A program made the position numbers and the translations under genes. The notes under the pieces were generated by a model, which ran no database searches, was not told the origin of the DNA, and saw nothing but the letters and a program-made list of their open reading frames with translations. Shown here one piece after another: positions 25,940 through 35,331 of a stretch of 36,599 bases of DNA; the first letter of the stretch is position 1, and every line of letters starts with the position of its first letter. Source of the stretch: Candidatus Hydrogenedentota bacterium (GTDB taxonomy: Bacteria; Hydrogenedentota; Hydrogenedentia; Hydrogenedentales; CAITNO01). The stretch spans positions 1-36,599 of the forward strand of contig CAIJOU010000590.1 in the NCBI GenBank assembly GCA_903822375.1, in the 5' to 3' direction.

Positions 25940-28819
25940 ATGAAACGCGCGCATACTGTATTCCTTTTGGCGGTCCTAATCCTGGTGTCCAGCGCCGCGC
26001 TGCTTTCACCTCCCATGATCGCCCCGGCGCATGCCGGGATCATGGATTACATGTTCAACGCTTTCAGGGACCTCACCACCCCCGTCGAAACGGTGACGCC
26101 GTCTGAGGAGACCGTAACGCCCATACCCCATCCCGACCCGCAAGTATCCGCGTCGGCGCCCGCGCCCGCCCGCACCTTCGTATTCGACGTGCGCGATGCG
26201 CAGACGGGGACGGTCATATCCGGAGCGACGTGTTCGTACTATCGGTACGGTGAAGAAGGTGTCGCAGAAAGGGGCAGTGTTACGCTCAAGGACCCACCTG
26301 AATTTGTGGTGCCGGCCGGGACCGGCGGCATAAGGGTATGGATATGGGCTTCGGGATATGCATCTATTTCTCCCGACATACCGTTCAAACCCGACTCGGA
26401 AAGGATAGACGTTCCCGTTCGTCTCGAAAAGGGCACGACGGCTGACGGGTCCGTGGTGAACGAGGAAGGGCAGCCGATTGAAGGTGCCCATGTAGACCTG
26501 AGTGCGGTAATGCCACCCCGGGGTGGCATGTTCTTGGGTGAACTCGTCACCGATGCGCAGGGGCGGTGGGCTGTGCAAAACGTCCCGGCGGAATCGGAAA
26601 ACCTGATGCTGCGTGTTGCCCATCCGGCGTATGTTCCCTCCTGCAAAGTAGACTCGAGAGCGGGCATGCTCACGGTGCCCACGAACCGGCATGCGGAAGT
26701 CAAACTCATCCGCGGCGTACTCGTGTCGGGCCGCGTGGTTGATGAGCAGGGTAATCCCGTGTCGGGCGCCTGTTTGTTTCTGGATTACCACCATGACAAT
26801 CCCCCCTACGCCGTTCGCGCCGAAGGCGACATGGACGGGCGCTTTCGCTTGGAACACTGCCCGCTCCGGCAGGCCGCAGTGGTGGCGTTGGCCCCCGGAT
26901 TCGCGCCTAATGCGGTGTCGCTAAATATTGTACAGGACACGCCCGAAGTGGTGGTTGTGCTGCCGCCGGCGCGTCCTGTGGTCTTCCAGATCGTCGATCC
27001 ACAGGGGGTGCCTTTGGCCAACGCCCGTATGCAGGTTAGCGCCTCGCGTGAAAACCAAGAACTTTATTGGGGGGCAAAGAACCTCAAAACGGATGCCCAG
27101 GGGATGCTCACATTGGCGGATGCACCCCGTGGTGCGGACTATTTCTTGGATGTTATCGATTGGGGGAGCATCGATCACGTTGCGGTTGGGACGTCGGACA
27201 AACCGGTCAAGGTCGAGGTGCCCGCCAGGGGATGCATTGTTTTGCGGGCCGCAGACGTCTCCACGGGGAAGCCGATTCAGGACTTTCAAGTGTCGAGTAA
27301 TCCATTTGGCGCCGGTGTTCCGCAATCGTGGGCAGTTTCCGGAAAATCGGAAGATGGAGAATACAAGAAGGAGTTCTATGGACCCAGCGGCAAGGTGCGT
27401 TACCGCATTGAGGCTTCGGGATACCGACAGGGAATCACTCGATGGATAGAGACGGACGAGGGCAGGGTCCAGATAAAACTGTCGCTTCGGTCGGCACCCA
27501 TGCGGGAAGGGCACGTTTTCGACGACAGCGGCCATCCCGCGCCGATGCCGGTGGTGCAATGGATCGAGGGACCCTATTTCCACCTCGGCGACAACACGCC
27601 GTTGGAAGGACCTTCGCCCATCAAGGGAGACCAACGGGGAATCTTTTCCATTACCTCGCGGGATTGGGAAAAGGGGCTGCTGCTGGTCACGACGGATACG
27701 GACGCCGCCCTGATCAGCGGCATCGACTTCGAGGCCGTATCCAGGGTTCACTTGAAGCCGTGGGGCCGCGTTGTTTGTGAAATGCCTTCCACTCCCAATG
27801 CTGAGGTAAGTATATCCGGGGTCGTCACAGAGCGGTTGAAGCTTCAGTTGTTCTACAGATGTACACTCGACGGGGAGGGTCATGGCGTTATCGGCAAGGT
27901 TCTGCCGGGCGCGTATTCCATTTCCCGAAGCGACGCCTCGACAACCTTGTCGTACAGACGCCTACCGGCGGGGAATGTCACCGTGGCTGCGGGACAAACG
28001 GCACAAATATCGGTGGCCCCCGGAAGAAAAGTGGTTCTGCAGGTGGCGGTTCCCGAAGAGGCGCAACCCTGGTTGGCCGGGCCGCAACCCTCCAGCCTTT
28101 CCTTTCGGCTTCAGGATTCAGCAAATACCTGGCGTAATGAAAGCGCTTCCACGTGGCTAAATGCCGACAGTTCCGGCCGCGCGGAAATGAGTGAGCTTGC
28201 ACCGGGCGCCTACGTGCTGGAGGCGGAACCCTTCTATGACCGCGAACGGTACAAGGGCGGCCCCATCAAGCGCTTCTTCACCACTGACAAGGTTCCATTT
28301 GTGGTGCAACCCTCCAAACCGGGCGATGATTCTCCGCTGGACTTGGGTACGCTCCAGATGCATGCCGAAGGAGAGGATGCCCCGCCCGAGGCGAAAGCGC
28401 CGCCGCCGGGCTTCATCATCGACAGACTGGAGGGTGGCACGTTGTCGCTGCAGGAATTGCGCGGCCGCTATGTGCTGATTGACTTCTGGGCGGTCTGGTG
28501 CAAACCCTGTGAGGCGCAGTTACCCCATTTGAACCAGGTGTGGCAGGAATTTGGCCAGCGCAACGACTTTGTCCTGCTGGGATTGTGCTTGGGGGAGGAT
28601 TTGGAAATCATTCGCAAGTTTGTTGCCGAACACGGGTCCTCATGGCCGCAAGGGGTTTTGCCAGAAGGATTTGGCGACCCGGTCGCCAAGCAATATGGTG
28701 TCACTTCGCTTCCCCATATTCTGCTAATTGGTCCGGATGGCAAGGTTGTGGCGGACAACCTGCTGGACGATGGGATTGAATCCGCGGTGCGCACGGCGCT
28801 GGGTGCCGCGCATTCATAG
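25940..28819 (+). CDS. Exported carboxypeptidase-regulatory-like/Cna-type repeat protein with C-terminal TlpA-like thioredoxin domain
   Basis: Signal peptide MKRAHTVFLLAVLILVSSAALL; repeats such as TADGSVVNEEGQPIEGAHVDLS and VLVSGRVVDEQGNPVSGACLFL; C-term LQELRGRYVLIDFWAVWCKPCEAQLPHLNQVWQEF. Confidence 0.9.
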   Translation: MKRAHTVFLLAVLILVSSAALLSPPMIAPAHAGIMDYMFNAFRDLTTPVETVTPSEETVTPIPHPDPQVSASAPAPARTFVFDVRDAQTGTVISGATCSYYRYGEEGVAERGSVTLKDPPEFVVPAGTGGIRVWIWASGYASISPDIPFKPDSERIDVPVRLEKGTTADGSVVNEEGQPIEGAHVDLSAVMPPRGGMFLGELVTDAQGRWAVQNVPAESENLMLRVAHPAYVPSCKVDSRAGMLTVPTNRHAEVKLIRGVLVSGRVVDEQGNPVSGACLFLDYHHDNPPYAVRAEGDMDGRFRLEHCPLRQAAVVALAPGFAPNAVSLNIVQDTPEVVVVLPPARPVVFQIVDPQGVPLANARMQVSASRENQELYWGAKNLKTDAQGMLTLADAPRGADYFLDVIDWGSIDHVAVGTSDKPVKVEVPARGCIVLRAADVSTGKPIQDFQVSSNPFGAGVPQSWAVSGKSEDGEYKKEFYGPSGKVRYRIEASGYRQGITRWIETDEGRVQIKLSLRSAPMREGHVFDDSGHPAPMPVVQWIEGPYFHLGDNTPLEGPSPIKGDQRGIFSITSRDWEKGLLLVTTDTDAALISGIDFEAVSRVHLKPWGRVVCEMPSTPNAEVSISGVVTERLKLQLFYRCTLDGEGHGVIGKVLPGAYSISRSDASTTLSYRRLPAGNVTVAAGQTAQISVAPGRKVVLQVAVPEEAQPWLAGPQPSSLSFRLQDSANTWRNESASTWLNADSSGRAEMSELAPGAYVLEAEPFYDRERYKGGPIKRFFTTDKVPFVVQPSKPGDDSPLDLGTLQMHAEGEDAPPEAKAPPPGFIIDRLEGGTLSLQELRGRYVLIDFWAVWCKPCEAQLPHLNQVWQEFGQRNDFVLLGLCLGEDLEIIRKFVAEHGSSWPQGVLPEGFGDPVAKQYGVTSLPHILLIGPDGKVVADNLLDDGIESAVRTALGAAHS

Positions 28820-28921
28820 GAATGTGGTCATGCACGGGCCCGGCGGGCTGTGCTAGACTCCCCGGGCTTTCACACCGGAACCGGGCGCCGCTGGTGGCGC
28901 AGTCTTGAGGTCAGAGTGGAC

Positions 28922-29509
28922 ATGACACGCAATATCGTGCACCGCGCAATTCGGCCCTGCGGCCCCGCACTGCTTGTGCTGCTGGCCGTGCTGGCCGGCT
29001 GTGCCCCCAGTCCCCATGACCTGGTTGCCCGCGGCAAGAACGACGAACTGCGCCGCGCACTGGAGAAGGACGCCGCCAGGACGGTCTCCGCCCGTGACCG
29101 AAAAGAAAAGACGCCGTTGCACGCCGCCGTGAGTTGTGAAAACAGCGCCGCCATGGACCTGTTGGCGGCGCACGGCGCCGACCTCAACGCAGTGGATATC
29201 ACCGGCATGACCCCCCTTCACGTGGCGGCCATGCTCGGGCGTGCCACGGAGGCGGAATGGCTGCTGGACCACGGGGCGCGCATGGATGCGCGCGACACTT
29301 TCGGGGACACACCGGTGCATACCGCGGCCGTGTTTGGCCAGGGCGGCGTTCTGCAGATACTGGCCCAGCGCGGTGCCGCGCTGGAAACGCCCAACAACGC
29401 CGGCAAGACCCCCGTCATGCTCGCCCGGGACAACCGGCAGCCGCGCGTGGTGTCTCTCATCGAAAGCCTGCTGGCCGACCGGGCGTCAGCCCCCGCGGGA
29501 GGCAGCTGA
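28922..29509 (+). CDS. Ankyrin-repeat lipoprotein
   Basis: Lipobox [85 protein letters not shown]. Confidence 0.9.
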   Translation: MTRNIVHRAIRPCGPALLVLLAVLAGCAPSPHDLVARGKNDELRRALEKDAARTVSARDRKEKTPLHAAVSCENSAAMDLLAAHGADLNAVDITGMTPLHVAAMLGRATEAEWLLDHGARMDARDTFGDTPVHTAAVFGQGGVLQILAQRGAALETPNNAGKTPVMLARDNRQPRVVSLIESLLADRASAPAGGS

Positions 29510-29510
29510 C

Positions 29511-30029
29511 ATGCCTGCCAAGCCTGTGCCGCAGGAAACGGCGGTGGTCATATACACCGATGGCGGTTGCGAGCCCAATCCCGGCGTCGGTGGCTGGGGA
29601 GCCGTGCTGCTCTACGGGGGGCACGTCAAGGAGATGTCCGGCGGCGCGCCCGACACCACCAACAACCGCATGGAACTGACCGCCGCCATTGAGGCGCTGT
29701 CTGCCCTGAAGCGGCCCTGCCGGATTCAGCTGTACACCGACTCGGAGTATGTCAAAAGGGGTATCACCGAGTGGATAACGGCCTGGAAGAAGAAGAAATG
29801 GATTCGCCGCGAGGGTCCCGTCAAGAATGTTGATTTGTGGCAGCGTCTGGACGCCCTGGTCGAAAAACATGACGTCGAATGGCGATGGGTGAGGGGCCAC
29901 ACCGGAAACACGTATAATGAACGCTGTGATGAACTTGCCGCCGCAGCCATACAGGTCGTGCGGCGCGAGGGTGCGGCTCCCGTTCCGGGAAACCGCGCCG
30001 GGACCCGCCAGGGTGTGGAGAAGACCTGA
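29511..30029 (+). CDS. rnhA: Ribonuclease HI
   Basis: [26 protein letters not shown]...[13 protein letters not shown]...[16 protein letters not shown]...[17 protein letters not shown]; the track start (29241) is in the preceding gene. Confidence 0.97.
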   Translation: MPAKPVPQETAVVIYTDGGCEPNPGVGGWGAVLLYGGHVKEMSGGAPDTTNNRMELTAAIEALSALKRPCRIQLYTDSEYVKRGITEWITAWKKKKWIRREGPVKNVDLWQRLDALVEKHDVEWRWVRGHTGNTYNERCDELAAAAIQVVRREGAAPVPGNRAGTRQGVEKT

Positions 30030-30035
30030 TTCAGG

Positions 30036-32810
30036 ATGAAAGCGCATCATGCCAGCCTGACGAGCGCGCGCCGCGCCGACATGCAGCGGCGGCTGACTCT
30101 TTTTGTCATTCCCGTGCTGATCGGGTTTGGCGGAGTGGTGTTTTCACAGCAGTTTGAGAACCCGCTGTGGCGCTGGCTGACGGTTGCCGTTTCCATGGCG
30201 CTGCCCGTTTATGCCGGCGGCAACCTGCTGGCCCGGTTTCACACCAGCCGCCTCGAGCGTCTGGCCATGCTCTCCGGCGTTCTCCTGCTCATCCTCGGCG
30301 CGATCTTCAGCGTTTCCGGTCTGGCCGGCGCGGTGTTCGGCGATTTCATGGCATTTGAGCGCGTGGCCGGCGCGTCCCGCGGCATCGGCCTGGGCAGCCT
30401 GTTTCTCGGGCTTTTCGTCGTGCTCTTCAGCGTTGCGCGCACCGGCGAGGACACCGCGGAGCTTGCCGAGCGGTTTCGCCTGCTTGCCGAGCAGATATCC
30501 GAGGGATTCATCCTGAGCACCCCCGACGGCACGGTGTGCCTGGTCAACCAGCGCTTTCTGGACATGTTCGGCATCACCCGCGACGAGGTTATCGGACGCA
30601 ACGCGCGGGAGCTTGCCGACCAGCGCAACATGATGCCCATCCAGGAGCAGCTCAAAAACCGCGCACTCGGCGTCGCCTCGGAATACGAGTTGCACATCCA
30701 GGTCGACGGGCGCGAAAAGGTGCTCATGTTCAACGGCGCCCCGGTGTTTAACCGCCAGGGGGGGCATACCGCCACCATCGCCACCGTCCGCGACATGACC
30801 GAACTGGTCATGCTGACCCGCCGCGTGGAGCAGTATGCCAAGGGGCTCCAGCAGCTTGTGGAGGAGCAGACCCGCAGGCTTCAGGCCTCTGAAGAGCGGT
30901 TCCGCGGCCTGCTGCTGACGATGAACGAGGGCTTCCTCACGGTCGACGCCAACTGCCGCATACGTTTCGTCAACCCGCGCATGGTCGACCTGCTGCAGTT
31001 GGCCGAAACCGACATGACCGGGCGGGAAATATTCACCTTTGTCGAGGACTCGAGCCGGTCCCGGCTGCTCGCCCTGCTCGCGCGCGCCTCGGAACAGGGC
31101 GAAAAGGCGCTGCGGCAGGAAATCGAGTTCATTGACGCCGGGGGACGGCTGGTGCCGACGGTCGTGGCCGCGGCGGCCCTGCCCGACGGCGGCGAGGAGG
31201 AAAGCGGGCATTCGCTTGTGGTGACCGGCATCGCCGACATCAAGCGCATGCAGCAGAAGCTTGCCCTCCGCGCCCGCGAACTTGAACGGGCCAACGAAGA
31301 ACTGCGCATGCACGACCGCGCCAAGGACGGCTTCCTGTCCAATGTCAGCCACGAACTGCGCACTCCTCTCAGCACCATTCAGGGTTACGTCGAGATGTTC
31401 GCCGCCGGTTCGCTCGGCCCCCTTGAGGAGGCGCAGGTGGGCGCCATCAAGGTGGTGGACCGCAATGTCGACCGGCTGCTCGGCCTGATCAACGAGATGA
31501 TCGAGTTCAGCCGCATGCAGATTCGCGGCATTCAAATCGTGCAGAACCTTTGGCGGCCCGACGCCGTTGCAAACGAGGCGGCGGCCGCCATCCACCCCGA
31601 CACGCTCGAAAAGCAGCTTGACGTGTCCGTTGACTGCGCCGGCGCTCCCGCGTTTGTTTGGGCCGACCGCGACAAGATCGTGCAGGTGTTCGGCATTCTG
31701 CTGAACAATGCCGTCAAGTTCACCCCCCGCGGCGGGCGCATTCGCGTGTGCGTGGAGCAGGCCGGTGAGCGGGACCTTGTCATTTCCGTTTCCGACTCCG
31801 GCATCGGCATCGATCCCGCCTTTCATCAGCGCATCTTCGACCGCTTCTTCCAGGTGGACAGTTCAAAGACGCGCCAGTACGAGGGAACCGGTATCGGCCT
31901 GTCCATCGCCAAGAATATTGTCGAGGCCCACGGCGGCTCCATTTCGGTCGCCAGCACCCACGGCGAGGGAAGCTGCTTTACGGTGTGCCTGCCCGGCGCC
32001 GTGGCCCGCCCGCTGGGCGGTGACGACCCGATGAAGGGTATTGAACATTTGCGCGTGCTGGCCGCCTCCGAAAACGAGGAGTTTGCGGAGGCGTTGCGCG
32101 TGCTTATCGGACGCGGCGTGGCCGAGATTGACTGGGTGCCCAGCGGTTACCAGTGCGTGCGAAGAGCCGCGGACGGGACCACCGACATGATTCTGCTCAA
32201 CGAAGCGCCATCCGACGTGCTCGGCAAAACCACCATGCGCCTTCTCCGTCAGAACCCCCTGACCCAGCACATCCCCACGCTGGTGCTCACCACGGAATCG
32301 GAGTCGGATATTGGAGAGGTCCGCGGACAGTGGCTCGCCACGGATTTCGTGGTCAAGCCCATAGCCGCCGACGCGCTTGTCGGGGCCATGCGCCGGCTGA
32401 TGGACGCCGCGGAGACGGGGGAAACGCCCGGATTGGGCGATGCCCATCCCGCGCACCCGTTGAAACGCTGTGTGCTGGTGGTCGATTCAGACCCGGGGCT
32501 GCTTGAATGGATGGCCACCGCCCTGAAGTACCGCGATATAGGCTGTTTCTGCACCACCACGCCGCACGCCGCCGCCGATATGGCGGAAACCCTCCGGCCC
32601 GATGCCATCCTGTTGGACGGCGACGTGCCCCGGGCACGCGTGAACGATGCGATTAAGGTCTTCCGCGACTGTCCGGCCACCCATGTCACCCCGGTCTACA
32701 TGATGACCGGCGTGAGCAAGTCCGAGTTCGAGCGGCTTGACGTGGCCGGCGTGCTCCATAAACCATTTAGTATCAATGAAATCACGGATGTTATCGGCGT
32801 CGTCCGCTGA
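30036..32810 (+). CDS. Membrane hybrid histidine kinase: TM region, two PAS domains, HisKA-HATPase, two receiver-like domains
   Basis: FLSNVSHELRTPLSTIQGYVEMF (H box), NNAVKFTPRGGRIRV (N box), DSGIGIDPAFHQRIFDRFFQVD, GTGIGLSIAKNIVEAHGGSI; receivers at C-term (ILLN... and VVDSD...ILLDGD...MMTG...HKPF). Confidence 0.95.
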   Translation: MKAHHASLTSARRADMQRRLTLFVIPVLIGFGGVVFSQQFENPLWRWLTVAVSMALPVYAGGNLLARFHTSRLERLAMLSGVLLLILGAIFSVSGLAGAVFGDFMAFERVAGASRGIGLGSLFLGLFVVLFSVARTGEDTAELAERFRLLAEQISEGFILSTPDGTVCLVNQRFLDMFGITRDEVIGRNARELADQRNMMPIQEQLKNRALGVASEYELHIQVDGREKVLMFNGAPVFNRQGGHTATIATVRDMTELVMLTRRVEQYAKGLQQLVEEQTRRLQASEERFRGLLLTMNEGFLTVDANCRIRFVNPRMVDLLQLAETDMTGREIFTFVEDSSRSRLLALLARASEQGEKALRQEIEFIDAGGRLVPTVVAAAALPDGGEEESGHSLVVTGIADIKRMQQKLALRARELERANEELRMHDRAKDGFLSNVSHELRTPLSTIQGYVEMFAAGSLGPLEEAQVGAIKVVDRNVDRLLGLINEMIEFSRMQIRGIQIVQNLWRPDAVANEAAAAIHPDTLEKQLDVSVDCAGAPAFVWADRDKIVQVFGILLNNAVKFTPRGGRIRVCVEQAGERDLVISVSDSGIGIDPAFHQRIFDRFFQVDSSKTRQYEGTGIGLSIAKNIVEAHGGSISVASTHGEGSCFTVCLPGAVARPLGGDDPMKGIEHLRVLAASENEEFAEALRVLIGRGVAEIDWVPSGYQCVRRAADGTTDMILLNEAPSDVLGKTTMRLLRQNPLTQHIPTLVLTTESESDIGEVRGQWLATDFVVKPIAADALVGAMRRLMDAAETGETPGLGDAHPAHPLKRCVLVVDSDPGLLEWMATALKYRDIGCFCTTTPHAAADMAETLRPDAILLDGDVPRARVNDAIKVFRDCPATHVTPVYMMTGVSKSEFERLDVAGVLHKPFSINEITDVIGVVR

Positions 32811-32843
32811 ACGGCACGCTGATGTTCGGGAAGGTGTCGAATT

Positions 32844-34109
32844 ATGACATTGTTTGTAGTACTGAACGCGCTCATGTATTCGCTTGCGGCGGCTCCCGCC
32901 GCGCACGGCCATGCGGCCCACGCTCCTCACGGCGCCCATGCTGCCCCCGCCGCTCCCGCCGCTCCGGCGCCCTCCGCCTCTCCGGTTGTCCCGTCCGCGC
33001 CCGCGGCGCCTGCGGCACCCACTGCCGCAGCAGGAACCGCGGACTATTTCGCCGCACTGCCCGAGAGTTATTTCTGCATTGAGGCCAGCAGCGGCGCCGT
33101 GCTGGACGAGAGCAACCCGGACATTCAGCGTCCGCCCGCCAGCATGATCAAGATGATGCTCATGCTGATGGTGGACGAGGGGGCGCAGGCCGGTCGCTGG
33201 AATTACGACACGGTGATAACGGTCTCAAAGAACGCCGAGGGCATGGGCGGCACGCAGGTATACGTTAAGACGGGCGAAACTTACCCGCTGAGCAAGCTCA
33301 TGCCCGCCGTGGCGGTCGCCTCCGCCAATGACGCCGCCATGGCCGTGGCGGAGGGGCTCTGGGGTTCCAAGGACGCCTATATCGAGGCGATGAACAAGCG
33401 CGCCCAGGAATTGGGCATGAAGCAGTCCAAGTTTAACAGTGTTCATGGGCTGCCCCCCGGGAAGGGCCAGGAATTTGACCTGACCACCGCCAGGGACATG
33501 GCCCGGCTGGGCCAGGAATGCGTCAAACATCCCCAGATTCTGGAATGGACCTCGCAGAAGGAACTTACCTTCCGCGAGAGTGACGGAACCAAGCAAAGCA
33601 CCAACAAACTGCTCGGGGTCGTTGCCGGTGTGGACGGTCTCAAGACCGGGTACATACGCGCCGCCGGGTTCTGCATCACGGTGACCGCCCAGCGCGAGGG
33701 CATCCGGCTGATCGTCGTGGTCATGGGTGACTCCAAGCACGAGCGTTCCGAGCGCGCGCAGGAAGTGCTCGAAGCCTCGTTCAAGAAGATGAAACGGGTC
33801 CGGCCCGTGGTGGCGGGCGCGTCCATCGGAAAGCCCATTCCGGTGACGAACGGGGTTGCCCCCAGCGTCGGCCTGGTGTCCAAAGGGTTTCTTGAGGCCG
33901 TGGTCCGCAATGATGACGTGAAAGACCTGAAGGTCGAGGTGTCCGTGCCGACCGAAATCAAAGCGCCCGTGCCGGCCGGGGCGACTGTTGGGAAAGTGAG
34001 CCTCAAACTGGGCGACACCCTTTTCGGCGAGACCGAACTGGTCACGGCCTCCGCCGTGGAGGCCAAGGGGCTTTGGCGCCGCATGGGTGAATGGACCGGA
34101 CTCAAGTGA
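32844..34109 (+). CDS. D-alanyl-D-alanine carboxypeptidase (S11, PBP5/6-like)
   Basis: RPPASMIKMMLMLMVDEG (SxxK), AVASANDAAMAVAE (SxN), GLKTGYIRAAGFC (KTG); Ala/Pro/His-rich N-terminal linker. Confidence 0.94.
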   Translation: MTLFVVLNALMYSLAAAPAAHGHAAHAPHGAHAAPAAPAAPAPSASPVVPSAPAAPAAPTAAAGTADYFAALPESYFCIEASSGAVLDESNPDIQRPPASMIKMMLMLMVDEGAQAGRWNYDTVITVSKNAEGMGGTQVYVKTGETYPLSKLMPAVAVASANDAAMAVAEGLWGSKDAYIEAMNKRAQELGMKQSKFNSVHGLPPGKGQEFDLTTARDMARLGQECVKHPQILEWTSQKELTFRESDGTKQSTNKLLGVVAGVDGLKTGYIRAAGFCITVTAQREGIRLIVVVMGDSKHERSERAQEVLEASFKKMKRVRPVVAGASIGKPIPVTNGVAPSVGLVSKGFLEAVVRNDDVKDLKVEVSVPTEIKAPVPAGATVGKVSLKLGDTLFGETELVTASAVEAKGLWRRMGEWTGLK

Positions 34110-35323
34110 AGCGGCGCAGTACGGCGCTCATTATTGCCGCATTCGCGGCGTTCACCCTTGCCGGATGCGCAAGTGCCGGCAAGCGGCCGGCCTTCAACTA
34201 TTGCGTCGGCACCCAGACCTTCTCGCCCAAGTATCACCTCACCGACAAGACCCGGCTTGTGGAGACGGCGCAGGCTATGGCGGGCATGGGCTCGAACGTC
34301 ATCAAGTTCGAGGCCGGACCCGGTGCCATGGCGTCCTACCATCTTCCGGCCAATCCCGACATAAAGACCATGAAGGATCTCTTCACGCTTGAGCCGTCCT
34401 ACCAGGCCGTGCTGGGCATGCCCTTTGACTATTACCTGATTTGGGCCTATCCCCTGGGCACCGCAAAGTCCTGCCGAGAACCCTGGACCGAGGAGGACCG
34501 GCAGCGGGAATACCGGGAGATGTACGACCTCACCCGGTACCTGCTCGAGAAGTTCAGCGGAACGGACAAGACCTTCCTGCTGGGTCATTGGGAAGGGGAC
34601 TGGGTGCTTCTCGGCGGATATGACATCAACGCCGAACCCAAGCCCGAATCCGTGGCGGGCATGATCGAATGGCTTAACCTGCGGCAGAAGGCCGTGGATG
34701 ACGCGCGCCGCGACACGCCCCATCAGGGCGTGCACGTGTTTCACTACACCGAGGTGAACCTGGTGCACAAGGCCATTGCCGGCCGGACCACGGTTTGCAA
34801 CAGCGTGCTGCCCCACACCAATCTGGACATGGTCTCCTATTCGAGCTATGACTCACTCGACTTCACCAAGGGCTTTCCCGAGATGCGGAACCGCCTGAAG
34901 ACTGCGCTGAATTACATCGCGGCGAAGCTGCCCCCCAAGGAACTGGACTGGGATGCCCCCCGTGTATTCGTCGGCGAATACGGTTTTCCTCTCCGCCAGG
35001 TGTTCTCGCCCAAAACGCAGGAGGTGGCCTCCCGCGAGGTGATACGTGCCGGGCTGGAATGGGGTTGTCCGTTTCTCCTTTACTGGGAGATCTACGACAA
35101 CGAGATGGAGGAGGGAAGCGAGAAGACCAGCGGCTTCTGGATGATTGACAACCATGGCGTCATCCAGCCCGTCTACCGCATGCACCGGCAATGCATCGCC
35201 CGGGGCCGAGAATGGTGCGAACGGTTCCAGCGCGCCCATTCCCGGCCGCCGACCCATGTCGAATACTGTCAGGCCGCGCTTGGGTGGCTCGATGAGGCCG
35301 GCAAGGCCGCATACAAGGAGTAA
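34091..35323 (+). CDS. Lipoprotein of unknown function, TIM-barrel/glycosidase-like
   Basis: Lipobox TLAGCASAG; FVGEYGFPLRQVFSPKTQEVASREVIRAGLEWGCPFLLYWEIYDNE; overlaps the end of the carboxypeptidase gene by 19 nt. Confidence 0.7.
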   Translation: MDRTQVKRRSTALIIAAFAAFTLAGCASAGKRPAFNYCVGTQTFSPKYHLTDKTRLVETAQAMAGMGSNVIKFEAGPGAMASYHLPANPDIKTMKDLFTLEPSYQAVLGMPFDYYLIWAYPLGTAKSCREPWTEEDRQREYREMYDLTRYLLEKFSGTDKTFLLGHWEGDWVLLGGYDINAEPKPESVAGMIEWLNLRQKAVDDARRDTPHQGVHVFHYTEVNLVHKAIAGRTTVCNSVLPHTNLDMVSYSSYDSLDFTKGFPEMRNRLKTALNYIAAKLPPKELDWDAPRVFVGEYGFPLRQVFSPKTQEVASREVIRAGLEWGCPFLLYWEIYDNEMEEGSEKTSGFWMIDNHGVIQPVYRMHRQCIARGREWCERFQRAHSRPPTHVEYCQAALGWLDEAGKAAYKE

Positions 35324-35331
35324 CTCTGCCC

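Noticed and set aside
30144-31826. 560-aa minus-strand ORF
   Set aside because: Antisense shadow of the histidine kinase gene.
33443-34816. 457-aa minus-strand ORF
   Set aside because: Antisense to the carboxypeptidase and lipoprotein genes.
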